A stretch of DNA of 64,000 nucleotides from Clostridia bacterium (GTDB lineage Bacteria; Bacillota; Clostridia; Lachnospirales; Anaerotignaceae), in contig RZZU01000009.1 of assembly GCA_009929735.1 (NCBI GenBank), forward strand, positions 1-64,000, written 5' to 3'. Below are positions 15,140-24,795 of this stretch, one piece after another (the first letter of the stretch is position 1; every line of letters begins with the position of its first letter). A model generated the notes under the pieces. The model was not told where the DNA came from. It ran no database searches and saw nothing but the letters and a program-made list of their open reading frames with translations. Both the position numbers and the translations under genes were made by a program.

Positions 15140-17494
15140 TTATAGTTTCACAATAAGATTGTGTATTTGCTCCATAACATCTGCCTTCGGTCGCCCTGTT
15201 CCAATGGGTAGCCACGGGAATGGTGGGATGTCAAACTTTGTAGAAGTATCAAAATCGTTTATTGCCGTAATAACCGAATCCATTGCCTTATGTATTTCAG
15301 TAATGTGAAACGGCCAATTCTTTACAGTTGTTCTACCAGTAATGATCTCCTCTTTCCAAGTCACAGAGGAAAGGTTGTAATAGCTACGCACTCTGGTTAC
15401 AGCAGTACGAAGGGTCTGAATATGCATTGCCTTTACATGTGTCACATTAGCTGTGATGACTTCAAAGGGTAACTCCAATACTGTGAAGGTACGAACTATT
15501 TCTGCGCTTGCTGACTCGATATCACTGTCAAGACAACGGAAAGTAACCGTGTGATTTCCAACAGAAAGAGGTAAAGCTTGATAAATCGTCTTAACACCGT
15601 TACCGAGAAAACCACTTGTAGAAAACCTTTCAGGATTGTCTACGCTGTTTTGCCACGGGCCAGAATCGACTTTGACCTCCACTATTTGCGTCTGACCATC
15701 TGGTTCTATGCCCGTTATAATCATAAAACGTGGCGTAGTGTTATAAGTAGAACTACCAGAAATAGGGCAGATAATTGTTGGTGCAGCAGGGGGACTATTT
15801 TTCTTTACTGTTCCGCTGACTACATAAGCGGAGACTGCATCCAATGTATCGGTTACACTGATACGGTAACGAGTATAGGTACCAGCTATCTGTGAACCAT
15901 TCACTTCGAGGATGCCAGAAGTAGCACTTGAAACTACAGTAGTCAGAGCTTCATATGCCGACCAATTTACTCCGTCTGTAGATGTTGCCTGTTGAATAAC
16001 ATACTGCTTAATAGAACTGGTTCCCGGTATTGTTCCACTCCACGAAAGGGTTATTTTTCTAACCTCATATATAGGAGGAGTAGCGGTAAAGGTAGTCGGT
16101 GGTATCGGCAGTGTATTTCTACGGACGGTGTTGCTAGATATAGTCCAATCGGAATAGAAACTTTCTCCGGCTGTTCCTCGCGTTCTTACTCGGAATCGGC
16201 GATAATTCCCGCGTGTAGTGGGTGGGCTGACACTTATAATACTGCTTGTTGCAGAAGTATTCACTATGGTTAGAGCCGTCCAAGCACCCCAGTTACTGTT
16301 ATCTGCAGAATCACTATATTGTATCTCATAGGACGTGATGGCATTGCCCGCACCATCAGATGCCCCACTCCATGAAAGAGCGACGTTTCCTTCAGCTAAA
16401 GTTGCACTTAATGAGCATGCTGTCGGTGCTCCAGAAGCCGTTATATTACAATAAATACTATTGCTAATCTTCTCTACTGAGTAAACATCGAACGTGTCAA
16501 TTGTCCAGATGCCAAATTGAGTATACGTTCCAGGTGTTCTCGATACAGTTGGATTATAGCTGCCTCCGCTTGCCGCCAGCATCAGCGTGGTCAACACATT
16601 CCATGCACTCCATGTAATGTTATCCATGGATGTGCGACTTGCAATCTGGTATCCCTTAATTGGACTTGTGCCACTTGATGCTCCGCTCCAAGTCAGCGTA
16701 ATAATCTCATCGCTATATGCTGCGGGAGATGCAACAGCTGTTGTTGGTGCTTTCGGTGCTGTATTTCTTCGGACGGAGTTCGTTGATACTTTCCAGCCTG
16801 AGTAATAGCTCGCTCCTGCTGTACCACGAGTCCTTACTTGAAATCTTCGGTAATTACCCCTTATGGTCGGTGGTGATGTATTCACGCTACCACTTGTTGC
16901 TGTCGTGGTTACTGTGGTCAGTGCTGTCCATGCTCCCCATGTTAAGTTATCAGAAGAATCGCTATACTGTATCTCGTAGCTCGAAATCGCATTATTTATA
17001 CCACCAGATGCCCCGCTCCATGAAAGAGTAACCTCGCCTTCTGAGAGTATTGGGCTGACCGAACAAGAAGTCGGTGCTCCACAGGCTGTCGTTAGAAGTG
17101 GTGAACTCAACACAGTATAACTTGAATTGTCGATTACACCTGAAGAGAGCGTAAGTCTCCCATCCGACACCACTTGAAAGCGCACGCCCTGTGCAGTATT
17201 CCCGGTAGTTGAAGGGCAGGTCACAGAAACATACCTAAGTCTTGGTGTGGTCCCATCCCAGTTATCGCCATCCACCGCCTTGATACGAACTTGTGAAGAA
17301 GATCCATTTACGGTCATGGTACAAAGCAAGGCATAGCCGTTGTGGATAAAAGACCCGGATGAACCTAATGCAGCGGATATAGTGAAGTTATAGGTCATCT
17401 GGCTATTATTTGGTCGGCTCTTAGTATAGGTGATAGTGTAAAAAACAGACGGGTTAGTGCCCGCCTGCAGGGTTACGCCATGAATATCCGCCAT
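15140..17494 (-). CDS. Phage tail protein with tandem fibronectin type III-like repeats, 784 aa
   Basis: A virion protein of the tail tip or fibre. After an N-terminal beta domain (~120 residues) come about four Ig-like/FN3-like units of ~95 residues, recognisable by repeated phrases such as VTLSWSGASGG, YEIQYSDSSDN, GAWTALT and YRRFQVRTRGTAG. Alternate units are nearly identical to each other, which points to recent duplication. The C-terminal ~150 residues differ and may anchor or bind the receptor. It starts after an AGGAGGTG site and lies between the 167-aa structural protein and the holin. Confidence 0.8.
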   Translation of the reverse strand: MADIHGVTLQAGTNPSVFYTITYTKSRPNNSQMTYNFTISAALGSSGSFIHNGYALLCTMTVNGSSSQVRIKAVDGDNWDGTTPRLRYVSVTCPSTTGNTAQGVRFQVVSDGRLTLSSGVIDNSSYTVLSSPLLTTACGAPTSCSVSPILSEGEVTLSWSGASGGINNAISSYEIQYSDSSDNLTWGAWTALTTVTTTATSGSVNTSPPTIRGNYRRFQVRTRGTAGASYYSGWKVSTNSVRRNTAPKAPTTAVASPAAYSDEIITLTWSGASSGTSPIKGYQIASRTSMDNITWSAWNVLTTLMLAASGGSYNPTVSRTPGTYTQFGIWTIDTFDVYSVEKISNSIYCNITASGAPTACSLSATLAEGNVALSWSGASDGAGNAITSYEIQYSDSADNSNWGAWTALTIVNTSATSSIISVSPPTTRGNYRRFRVRTRGTAGESFYSDWTISSNTVRRNTLPIPPTTFTATPPIYEVRKITLSWSGTIPGTSSIKQYVIQQATSTDGVNWSAYEALTTVVSSATSGILEVNGSQIAGTYTRYRISVTDTLDAVSAYVVSGTVKKNSPPAAPTIICPISGSSTYNTTPRFMIITGIEPDGQTQIVEVKVDSGPWQNSVDNPERFSTSGFLGNGVKTIYQALPLSVGNHTVTFRCLDSDIESASAEIVRTFTVLELPFEVITANVTHVKAMHIQTLRTAVTRVRSYYNLSSVTWKEEIITGRTTVKNWPFHITEIHKAMDSVITAINDFDTSTKFDIPPFPWLPIGTGRPKADVMEQIHNLIVKL

Positions 17495-17512
17495 TGAAAT
17501 TCACCTCCTAGT

Positions 17513-18016
17513 CTATTCATAGACTGCTGATACTAGCGAATTAACCAACCCACAAAGACTGGTATTCATACGAGTATCCATTATATTATTTGTAACTATT
17601 GACGTGGCTGCCGTCGGTACAAGCACATCTGCGATTCCGAGTTCATAGATATCGCTGGTCCTTGTTAGTTCAGGAGCCACAGGTGTTGCAGCAGGGGTTC
17701 CGTCAACAACTGCAATTTTAATGCTTCGGTTGATTTGATTTAAACGAACCACAATCCTATCAATACGAGGATTGCTTCCATTTGCCGTAGTAAGTGGCAT
17801 ATTCAGAGCATCCGTATTCTCATATCTATATCCATTAATCCATGCACTGCCTGCAGCAACGCTCACTGCTAATCCAACACCAGGAGAAACCAGTAGGTTT
17901 GATGGTGTAGCATAAAATACACCATTAGATACAAGACTTCCAAAGTATTCTGCAAAGTCTGTAGCATCATAGACTCTATCTCCATCAGATGAATTAAAAA
18001 ATCCGCTTTTCTCCAT
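17513..18016 (-). CDS. Phage structural protein (baseplate/tail-tip), 167 aa
   Basis: Begins MEKSGFFNSSDGDRVYDATD and contains DFAEYFGSLVSNGVF and GSAWINGYRYEN, a pattern seen in small tail-tip proteins of Firmicute siphophages. It is beta-rich with no catalytic motif. The start at 18016 follows a strong AAAGGAGG site. It lies directly after the Gp37-like tail protein. Exact position in the virion unknown. Confidence 0.7.
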   Translation of the reverse strand: MEKSGFFNSSDGDRVYDATDFAEYFGSLVSNGVFYATPSNLLVSPGVGLAVSVAAGSAWINGYRYENTDALNMPLTTANGSNPRIDRIVVRLNQINRSIKIAVVDGTPAATPVAPELTRTSDIYELGIADVLVPTAATSIVTNNIMDTRMNTSLCGLVNSLVSAVYE

Positions 18017-18030
18017 ATTGCCTTCCTCCT

Positions 18031-19971
18031 TTAAGCTCTCGCGTAAGAGCATGATATAAGGTAAAAACCCGTAGGTAGTGTGGAACCAGCTGCGTTCGCC
18101 ACCACACCGCTTGTGCTAATCGTAATCGGCATACTTGTACCACTACCACCCACTGTAGTTGCCACAGCACGTACCGACGAGTAAGGGTAAAAGTTTGCAT
18201 TTGTTATTGTTAGAATGGTTCCACCAGAAGCAACTCCTGAAGCACCCACGTTAACCTGCATTCCGATTGAAACAACACCCTTATTTACAAATGACATGTT
18301 AAAACCCATTGTCACTCCACTTCCAAGTGAGTAAGTGAGAGAGGTGTTGGCTTCCTGAGCAATCTTCGCAGTTGTCACCGCACCGTTCACAATTCTAGCC
18401 GCGGTAATTGGTTCATTGTTTATGTTGAGCCAGTTTGCTTGCCCGGAGGGGTTATTGAATACGAAAACAGAAATTACATAAAACGTCATAGTGTTACGGG
18501 AGATAAAGAAACCCATTGCCCGTTGGTAGCCACTTCCCGTATTGTCCCCGTTATGTTTTATCAAAAAGACATGCCCATCATCACTTGGCTGGTCACTGAA
18601 CTTATTTCCACTGTACGAAGTAAAGTAAAATGCATCTCCAGGTACCATGTTGTGTAAAGCATATTGGCCGATTGATATTGTACCCGCACCTACAAAATTT
18701 TCAAGAGCAGGAAGTTTTCCAAACAGGTTGTTAATGGTATCCGCAAAATTGTTTCCTTTAATTTTAGGGTTTATTACCATCAAGTCGCCCAAGGTTTCTT
18801 CTACATTACTAAGCGCTCCTTCTACTTCACCTAAGTTTCCCTCTACAGTCCCTAATGTTTCCTCCACGGTTCCTAAAGCTTGTGCAATTTCAGATATGCC
18901 TGTAGGAGCCGATATTGCTGTTTTAACTTGGCTCATATCGGAGCGAATTTTCTGTGCTATTGTCAACTCAGCTTTTCCAAACACTACGCTAACACTCTCA
19001 CCATTCGCATCATAAGTTTCTATTATTTCGGTGATACGTGTTGTCATAGATACACCCCATGCCTTGGAAATGACTTTGACGGTCTGCCCAAGGTCGAAGT
19101 CTACCTTGTATGTCAAATTACCGTGAGGGTTAACAGAAGTATCAAATGTATAACGAATTGCCTGCTCACTCAGTTTGCTTTGACCTCGAAAAATCAGTGT
19201 GTTGATATAATCTTCTCCGAAGTCATCCTTCCGTAGATCTTTTGCATCTATAAAGATTTCATGTCTTGCCTCTCCAGAACCACTTGCAATAGCAACAAAT
19301 GTCCGGGCTGAGCCTTCACCTTCGCCACCGACAAGTGCGGTATTAGCATAATCAGCAGCACTTATAGTATAAATTTGTTCAGTTAGGTTTTCGTACTCCT
19401 TGGAGAACACTGCCTGTGACTCCAATCCCATATATAACATTACGGTTAAAATTCCATTTGAAGGTGTAAATACAGTCTTGATTCCAACCTCTGAAACCTC
19501 ACATAATTCTGTTATCACATCCATCAAGTTCCGATACGATACCTGTGTGCTGATGGGTATATTTAAGTTTGTATATGAGAAGGTTATTCCACTGATTTTC
19601 CTTGCTGCATCAGAAGGATTAATAAGATTATTATTAATCAGCTGCTCCACACAAGTTGAAATGTCCCCGGACAGTTTCTCCGTTTGCCATACGATACGCC
19701 TAGCAAGAAATGATGTAGCAAATCGTCCGCTTGCAGTGATAATTTCTTGCTCAGTTTGAGACAATTCCAGATGCTCAATAACCCCAACTTCCTCATCATC
19801 ATTTTTCCAAATAATATTTCCTTCTTTTAATAGTTCTGTATTCTCCTGTGTTGCTATAGCTTTTAACTCAAATGAGCCACACTGTGAGTACCGCCTGGTC
19901 CATCGTAGGTATTCGAAAGATTCCACAATACCTGCAAGCTCTCGATTTGAATTGTAGATATATAGCTCCAT
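18031..19971 (-). CDS. Tail protein, siphovirus Gp37-like (tail-associated hub), 646 aa
   Basis: The N-terminal ~350 residues match the Gp37-like tail hub pattern: MELYIYNSNRELAGIVESFE, then RRYSQCGSFEL and EQEIITASGRF. A helical linker follows near residues 360-400, made of repeated heptad-like VEETLGTVE units. The C-terminal part is beta-rich and may be the host-facing tip. The gene lies 3 bp after the distal tail protein, the standard order Dit then hub. Confidence 0.8.
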   Translation of the reverse strand: MELYIYNSNRELAGIVESFEYLRWTRRYSQCGSFELKAIATQENTELLKEGNIIWKNDDEEVGVIEHLELSQTEQEIITASGRFATSFLARRIVWQTEKLSGDISTCVEQLINNNLINPSDAARKISGITFSYTNLNIPISTQVSYRNLMDVITELCEVSEVGIKTVFTPSNGILTVMLYMGLESQAVFSKEYENLTEQIYTISAADYANTALVGGEGEGSARTFVAIASGSGEARHEIFIDAKDLRKDDFGEDYINTLIFRGQSKLSEQAIRYTFDTSVNPHGNLTYKVDFDLGQTVKVISKAWGVSMTTRITEIIETYDANGESVSVVFGKAELTIAQKIRSDMSQVKTAISAPTGISEIAQALGTVEETLGTVEGNLGEVEGALSNVEETLGDLMVINPKIKGNNFADTINNLFGKLPALENFVGAGTISIGQYALHNMVPGDAFYFTSYSGNKFSDQPSDDGHVFLIKHNGDNTGSGYQRAMGFFISRNTMTFYVISVFVFNNPSGQANWLNINNEPITAARIVNGAVTTAKIAQEANTSLTYSLGSGVTMGFNMSFVNKGVVSIGMQVNVGASGVASGGTILTITNANFYPYSSVRAVATTVGGSGTSMPITISTSGVVANAAGSTLPTGFYLISCSYARA

Positions 19972-19973
19972 CT

Positions 19974-20825
19974 TTACACCCCCAAAAACTGTGGACGAAA
20001 ATAAATGCTAACCTCCAACAGATCCATATTGACTGAAGCATCATAGCGCAGTGTGTTAAGACCCGCAGAAAGTTGAAAGAACACCGAATTGGTATCCAAT
20101 AATGAAAAAGCATTTGTAATCGAAGAACCCTCTACTCTTACTACACGCTTTCCAGCAAAATGAGTATAAACACGAAGTTCATCTCCGGCATTCATTGTTG
20201 TTAGAAGTCGAATGTATTCACCAGTATCTATCTTTAAAAGTTCAGGGTTTGTGACCGTACCCAGAGCTCGAAATACAATTTCACATCCGCAGGACACATC
20301 ACCGATATTTTCCACTGTAATAATTTGACTTGGCTGACGCATTCCAAATTCCATACCACTCATAGGTATCTCAAGTTCAAATTCAAACAAAGGTATCCAC
20401 GATGCCAGTTCCTCTCTAACCTCATCCAATGTCTCGAAGAAAGGGGAGGGGCAAAGTAGGCTTACAAAGAAATTGGGAATCCGCTGCCTTGTAGAAACAC
20501 TAAATCCTGCCTCCTCAACCACACAAGCAATTTGGCGGCCTCGGTATTGAAGTGTCCCAAGTAGTTTTGGACTAAATATTTGAAGGAAACGCTGTCTATA
20601 TACATAAGCATCACCAGGGTTATTAGCAACAACTGTTCCTTCAATCGTGATGTTTCGCATATCTAAAGTAGAAGAAATATAAAAAGCACCATCTTGATCC
20701 GGTGCTTTGAAGGTATTAACGGTCTGACTTACGTTGCCTGTGCCATCAATCTTGTTAAGAAAATACGGGCGGCTTTGTTTGAGCGTGATGCTCCTGCCAT
20801 TTGCATTAATATAAGTAAGTTCCAT
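19974..20825 (-). CDS. Distal tail protein (Dit-like), 283 aa
   Basis: Forms the ring joining tail tube to tip. The sequence MELTYINANGRSITLKQS and DGAFYISSTLDMRNITIEG is typical of the siphophage tail component family. The start at 20825 follows AAAGGAGG; the frame continues upstream without a site. It stands between the tape measure and Gp37-like genes, as expected. Confidence 0.85.
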   Translation of the reverse strand: MELTYINANGRSITLKQSRPYFLNKIDGTGNVSQTVNTFKAPDQDGAFYISSTLDMRNITIEGTVVANNPGDAYVYRQRFLQIFSPKLLGTLQYRGRQIACVVEEAGFSVSTRQRIPNFFVSLLCPSPFFETLDEVREELASWIPLFEFELEIPMSGMEFGMRQPSQIITVENIGDVSCGCEIVFRALGTVTNPELLKIDTGEYIRLLTTMNAGDELRVYTHFAGKRVVRVEGSSITNAFSLLDTNSVFFQLSAGLNTLRYDASVNMDLLEVSIYFRPQFLGV

Positions 20826-20838
20826 AGTCAGACCTCCT

Positions 20839-23259
20839 TTAATATTCAAGTGCCAGCTTGCGGGAGAGATTTTTAAACTCCCTTGCCAGTTCTTTTTCAG
20901 ACAGAGCCTTCGGTGTCACCACTGAAAGATTTTGCGTGATGCTTGTGCCTGCAGCACTGCCCTGTCCTGATGAACCTCTGTAATTCAAATCGAAGTTTGT
21001 GGGTATTGCATTTTGCATATCCCTTGAAACTGCATCCATTGCATCCTCAAAACCTACTCCGATACCTTCACCCATGTCGTGACCAATTCCGGCAAACAAA
21101 GTTGAGGGAGAGTTGATACCAAAGAAGTTTTTAATCTTCGATACCACATTACCGAAAAAGCCTGAGATTTTATTCCATAGCCATGCACCTGCGTCTGAAA
21201 TACCATTCCACAAACCTTTAATCAAATTACCCCCCACTTGGGCCATTTGGCCGATATAACCGGTAAAGGCTTTAACCAAACCAGAGATAATCTGCGGAAC
21301 TGCCTTAACAACCTCCACAATTATCCTTGGCAGGTTTGCAATCAATGCCACAAACAGCTGAACACCAGCTAATATAATTTTGTCGATGTTACCAATAATC
21401 GCATTCACCAGTGATGTTACGATCTTTGGAATCGCAGCTACAACAGTAGTAATAATCTGAGGGAGTGCTTGAATTAGCGATATCAAAAGCCGGATACCTG
21501 CATCAATAATCAAGGGAATCGACCCAATTACTGCATTGATAATGCTGTCAATGATCTGTGGGATTGCTTCTACAACTGCCGTAATGATGATAGGCAATGC
21601 TGTCACCAGTGAGGTAAGCAATTGAATGCCCGCATCGATAATCTCTGGAATGGATTCAATAAGGAAATCCACCACGGCTTCGATGATGGCAGGCAAGGCA
21701 GCAACAAGCTGAGGTATTGCATCAACCAATCCTTGTGCTAACCCTATAATCAACTGCAAAGCTGCATCCAGTAGCATTGGCAGGTTTTCAATCAATCCCT
21801 GGACAATCTTCGTGACCGCCGAAACTGCTGCGGGTATGAGTTGTGGTAAAGCTATACCAATACCCTCCACAAGTGCGGTTACCAGTTCTATGGCTGCATT
21901 TATGAGCAACGGAAGATTATCAATCAAAGCGCCGACAATCGTCATTAAAGCACTAACTGCCGCCGGGATAAGTTCAGGTAAGAGATTCAAAATTGTTTCT
22001 AATACCTGAGTGAATATATGTGTGACTAATTCAAGGAGCATAGGTAGCAAGTCAGCAACCGCTGATAAAATTGCACCTGTTGCTGTTGGTAACGCTGCTA
22101 CGATATTTTCTAAAACTGGTACGATGTTAGTGACAACCGCTTGGAAAGCGTCCACAAGATTCTCTGTCAAATTTGTCATATCCGCATTGGCATTTCCAAG
22201 ACCGGCTGTAAATGATCCAAGTGCAGCTTGTAATAATCCAATGGAGCCTGTGATTGTCTGAGTTGACTCTTTTGCAAAGTTACCCGCGTACTGCTCCGTA
22301 TTCTCAAAAAACATCTGCATGGCAATTTCGGCTTTTTCCGCTTGTGTTGCCGTATTCCAAGTGAAATCCAGACCCTTTGCGAGGGCATATGCTTGAATAT
22401 TAGTAGCGTTCATGGCAACACCGAGGTTATCCATCATGGTGAAGTTACCCTTTGCCGCACCTGTGACCGCTTCCATCGCAGAGGACATATCTATACCCAT
22501 AACGGATGCCATATCAGCAGCACGTTGCATGGCCTTTTCAGTTAGTTCAAGACTCTTTTGTTGCTGTATACCAGAACCTTGAAACAACGCACCCATTTTG
22601 TTGGCAGTAGCAAGATACTCGCTCTGGGAGACACCAAGATTTTTATAGGCCTCCTCACCGGTTTTCTGAATTGATGCAGCATATGCACCGAAAACCGCCT
22701 CTGAACCACCAAGGTTCTGTTCCAGCTCTCCGAACTGCTGAACAACCTCTTTGCCTAACTTTATAGCAGCGGCTCCGGCAGCAACTGCAACTGCACCCAT
22801 CGCTACACCAATGCCCTTGAGTACACCTCCGAGTTTTTCAAACCTACCACCCGCGTCTTCTGCACTTTTCCCGGAATCGTCCAATTCATCGCCGAGATTA
22901 TCTGCCTCCACTGCTGACTGCTCAAGTTCTCGCTCCATATCATTGAGTTCTGCTTGTGCCCTGTTCAACTGAATCTGCCAATTCTGGGTACGGCGGTCGT
23001 TTTCACCGAAAGAGGAGGAGGCATTATCAAGTGCAGCCTTAAGGGTAGAAATCTTATCTTTCTGTGCATCAATTTCTTTATTCAAAACCGCATTCCGAGC
23101 GGTAACTGATTGTATTGATTTATCGTTTTTATCAAACTGACTGGTTACAAGTGTCATTTCACTGCCCAGTACCTTAAAGGACTGATTGATATCCCGCAGA
23201 GCGTTCTTAAATTCACGCTCGCCCTCAACCCCTATTTTCAATCCAAAATTGTCTGCCAT
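20839..23259 (-). CDS. Tail tape measure protein, 806 aa
   Basis: Sets tail length and helps DNA entry. The N-terminus (EGEREFKNALRDINQSFK) and a coiled coil (~40-125) are typical. A Gly/Ala hydrophobic segment at ~150-170 follows, then the PhageMin_Tail-like region with MGIDMSSAMEAVTGAAKGN. Residues ~385-690 form a long hydrophobic array of ~38-residue repeats (IPQIIDSIINAVIGSIPLII and variants), which suggests a membrane-inserting stretch. The C-terminal part has FFGINSPSTLFAGIGHDMGE. It follows the gpG/gpGT frameshift region. Confidence 0.9.
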   Translation of the reverse strand: MADNFGLKIGVEGEREFKNALRDINQSFKVLGSEMTLVTSQFDKNDKSIQSVTARNAVLNKEIDAQKDKISTLKAALDNASSSFGENDRRTQNWQIQLNRAQAELNDMERELEQSAVEADNLGDELDDSGKSAEDAGGRFEKLGGVLKGIGVAMGAVAVAAGAAAIKLGKEVVQQFGELEQNLGGSEAVFGAYAASIQKTGEEAYKNLGVSQSEYLATANKMGALFQGSGIQQQKSLELTEKAMQRAADMASVMGIDMSSAMEAVTGAAKGNFTMMDNLGVAMNATNIQAYALAKGLDFTWNTATQAEKAEIAMQMFFENTEQYAGNFAKESTQTITGSIGLLQAALGSFTAGLGNANADMTNLTENLVDAFQAVVTNIVPVLENIVAALPTATGAILSAVADLLPMLLELVTHIFTQVLETILNLLPELIPAAVSALMTIVGALIDNLPLLINAAIELVTALVEGIGIALPQLIPAAVSAVTKIVQGLIENLPMLLDAALQLIIGLAQGLVDAIPQLVAALPAIIEAVVDFLIESIPEIIDAGIQLLTSLVTALPIIITAVVEAIPQIIDSIINAVIGSIPLIIDAGIRLLISLIQALPQIITTVVAAIPKIVTSLVNAIIGNIDKIILAGVQLFVALIANLPRIIVEVVKAVPQIISGLVKAFTGYIGQMAQVGGNLIKGLWNGISDAGAWLWNKISGFFGNVVSKIKNFFGINSPSTLFAGIGHDMGEGIGVGFEDAMDAVSRDMQNAIPTNFDLNYRGSSGQGSAAGTSITQNLSVVTPKALSEKELAREFKNLSRKLALEY

Positions 23260-23273
23260 GCTTCCACCTCCTC

Positions 23274-23483
23274 CTAAATACCCGGCGGGATAATATCGTC
23301 GATTGTCCGGGTTTTCTTCGGCTTTTCAATTCCATGCCACTGTTTGTGGCAGGCCCATAAATCAAAAAACAGTCCGATAGGCATAAGCCAGAATTCCTCT
23401 GCATCCATGCCCATCTGAACTGTTCCATAGTAAAAAAGCCGGGTAAAGACTTCTGCGTCCGTTACCCGACTTCCACGTTTTTT
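23274..23483 (-). other. -1 frameshift extension of the tail assembly chaperone (gpGT)
   Basis: The slippery heptamer A AAA AAC (minus strand, 23483 to 23477) lies in the correct phase near the end of the 128-aa chaperone gene. A -1 shift enters a frame running to a stop at 23274-23276 and adds about 68 residues, including YYGTVQMGMDAEEFW and MPIGLFFDLWACHKQWHG. The fused product would be about 191 aa. This matches the gpG/gpGT arrangement upstream of the tape measure gene in many siphophages. Confidence 0.85.
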
Positions 23484-23848
23484 GGAGTTTCTTCCTCACT
23501 TTCAACGTCGCGCTTTGTGCCTTTAAACATCGCTTCGGTGATTGCATTTTTATATGCTGCCAAATCAAGAGGTGAAGTAAGAAGTTCTACCTCTTCCTCG
23601 GTAAGCAATTCTTCTGGTGCATTCTTATTCTTAAGGTTACGAATCAAAATAGACTGATTTGCAAGTAGCGTGATTAGCCAAACAATCTCGTCCAGTGCCA
23701 TCTCGAAGTTTTCTGATTTCATCAGTTTTTCTCCGAGGTTTTCAAGACCACCATATCGACCAGCAATCGCTTTTGTTGCACGTGTGGTTAGAATAAGTTC
23801 ATACTCTTTGCCACCAATGTTGATAGCGGCACTTCTCTCATTATCCAT
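23462..23848 (-). CDS. Tail assembly chaperone (gpG-like), 128 aa
   Basis: Small acidic, helical protein that, with its frameshifted form, coats the tape measure during tail assembly. Contains INIGGKEYELILTTRATKAI and a helical core. It lies between the major tail protein and the tape measure, the canonical position. It ends just after the slippery sequence at 23477-23483. Confidence 0.85.
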   Translation of the reverse strand: MDNERSAAINIGGKEYELILTTRATKAIAGRYGGLENLGEKLMKSENFEMALDEIVWLITLLANQSILIRNLKNKNAPEELLTEEEVELLTSPLDLAAYKNAITEAMFKGTKRDVESEEETPKNVEVG

Positions 23849-23859
23849 CTTTTTTCCTC

Positions 23860-24450
23860 CTATGGTTCCGGTGTGTAGACTGGCTCGTAAACTTCAGTGA
23901 ACCAGCCGGTGATGGTACCTGCAGATACACCTGCGTCGCCTTCGGTGACTTCCGCTTTCCATGGGTGCTTGCCCATGCCGTCCAGTTTGTTCCTACGCAT
24001 AACGGTTCCTTCAATAGTAGGTGTAGAAAAGGTAATAGAGTCAGCTTTTGTCTGTAGGTTCGTTGCGGGTAGTCCGAATTTTACGCGGTATAGCCAGAAA
24101 TATCGGTATGTTCCGTTTGCCTTTTGTGCACGAAACCCTACTGCAACAGGTGTCCCCACATTCTCGCTTGCGGAGATCAGCACACCGTTATCATCGGTTG
24201 ATGCACCTGTTAAATCTGCCGCGACTGTCGGGCCAATGTCATCCACACCGAGGGTAAGTGTTCCACTGTTAAAGTCTTTTACAACCTCTGCGGCACCGTC
24301 GTCCGCATATAAAATTGCCTCAACCAGTTCCACCGAAAGCTCGGCGGTCATGGCCTTAGCAAGTACCGAAGGTACAGCGTAGGTTTCTTCGCCGTTGGAA
24401 TCCTCGGTTATCTTTGAATAGTACAGTCTGTCAAGACCGATAGTTGCCAT
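23860..24450 (-). CDS. Major tail (tube) protein, phi13-type, 196 aa
   Basis: Forms the tail tube. The N-terminus MATIGLDRLYYSKITED and the internal VGFRAQKANGTYRYFWLYRV are typical of the phi13 family of major tail proteins. It lies between the tail terminator and chaperone genes. Length is normal. Confidence 0.9.
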   Translation of the reverse strand: MATIGLDRLYYSKITEDSNGEETYAVPSVLAKAMTAELSVELVEAILYADDGAAEVVKDFNSGTLTLGVDDIGPTVAADLTGASTDDNGVLISASENVGTPVAVGFRAQKANGTYRYFWLYRVKFGLPATNLQTKADSITFSTPTIEGTVMRRNKLDGMGKHPWKAEVTEGDAGVSAGTITGWFTEVYEPVYTPEP

Positions 24451-24453
24451 GTG

Positions 24454-24795
24454 TTATTCCTCCAATCTATAGTTTTTTGCCACATCAATGGCATAATGAT
24501 GATACCCGGTATCGTCTTCGTGTCCGATGTACCGTCGTTCTGTCACAGTAATATCTGCATTTAATAAAGCCGTTGTAACCTGCCTTTTCCGCTCTAAGTA
24601 ATTGCCTTTTGAAAACAGAGATATCCGAACTTCCTGAACATCAAAACCGGGGCGGTTATCAGCATGGACTTCGAACATGTCCGTCAGAGGGATAAAAACA
24701 AGATATTCGTCAGGTGGCACACCGCTGAACACACCGGTTTCGATAGGAATATTCAGTGGTTCCAGGACTTCGTTCAAATCCGAAAGTAGGCTCAT
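24454..24795 (-). CDS. Phage tail terminator/minor tail protein, 113 aa
   Basis: Between the gp10-like protein and the tail tube, the position of the tail terminator that caps the tube. Contains LNIPIETGVFSGVPPDEYLV and YHHYAIDVAKNYRLEE. The start at 24795 is set by an AGGAGG site and overlaps the upstream stop by 4 bp (ATGA). An upstream in-frame start lacks a site. Confidence 0.7.
   Translation of the reverse strand: MSLLSDLNEVLEPLNIPIETGVFSGVPPDEYLVFIPLTDMFEVHADNRPGFDVQEVRISLFSKGNYLERKRQVTTALLNADITVTERRYIGHEDDTGYHHYAIDVAKNYRLEE

Noticed and set aside
15203..15222. GGGTAGCCACGGGA, resembling the RNA motif core
   Set aside because: It is coding sequence of the FN3-like tail protein and has no matching stem arms.
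18510..18535. GTTGGTAGCCACTTCCCG, resembling the RNA motif core
   Set aside because: It lies in the coding sequence of the Gp37-like tail protein, lacks the CAGATTT lead and has no stem.
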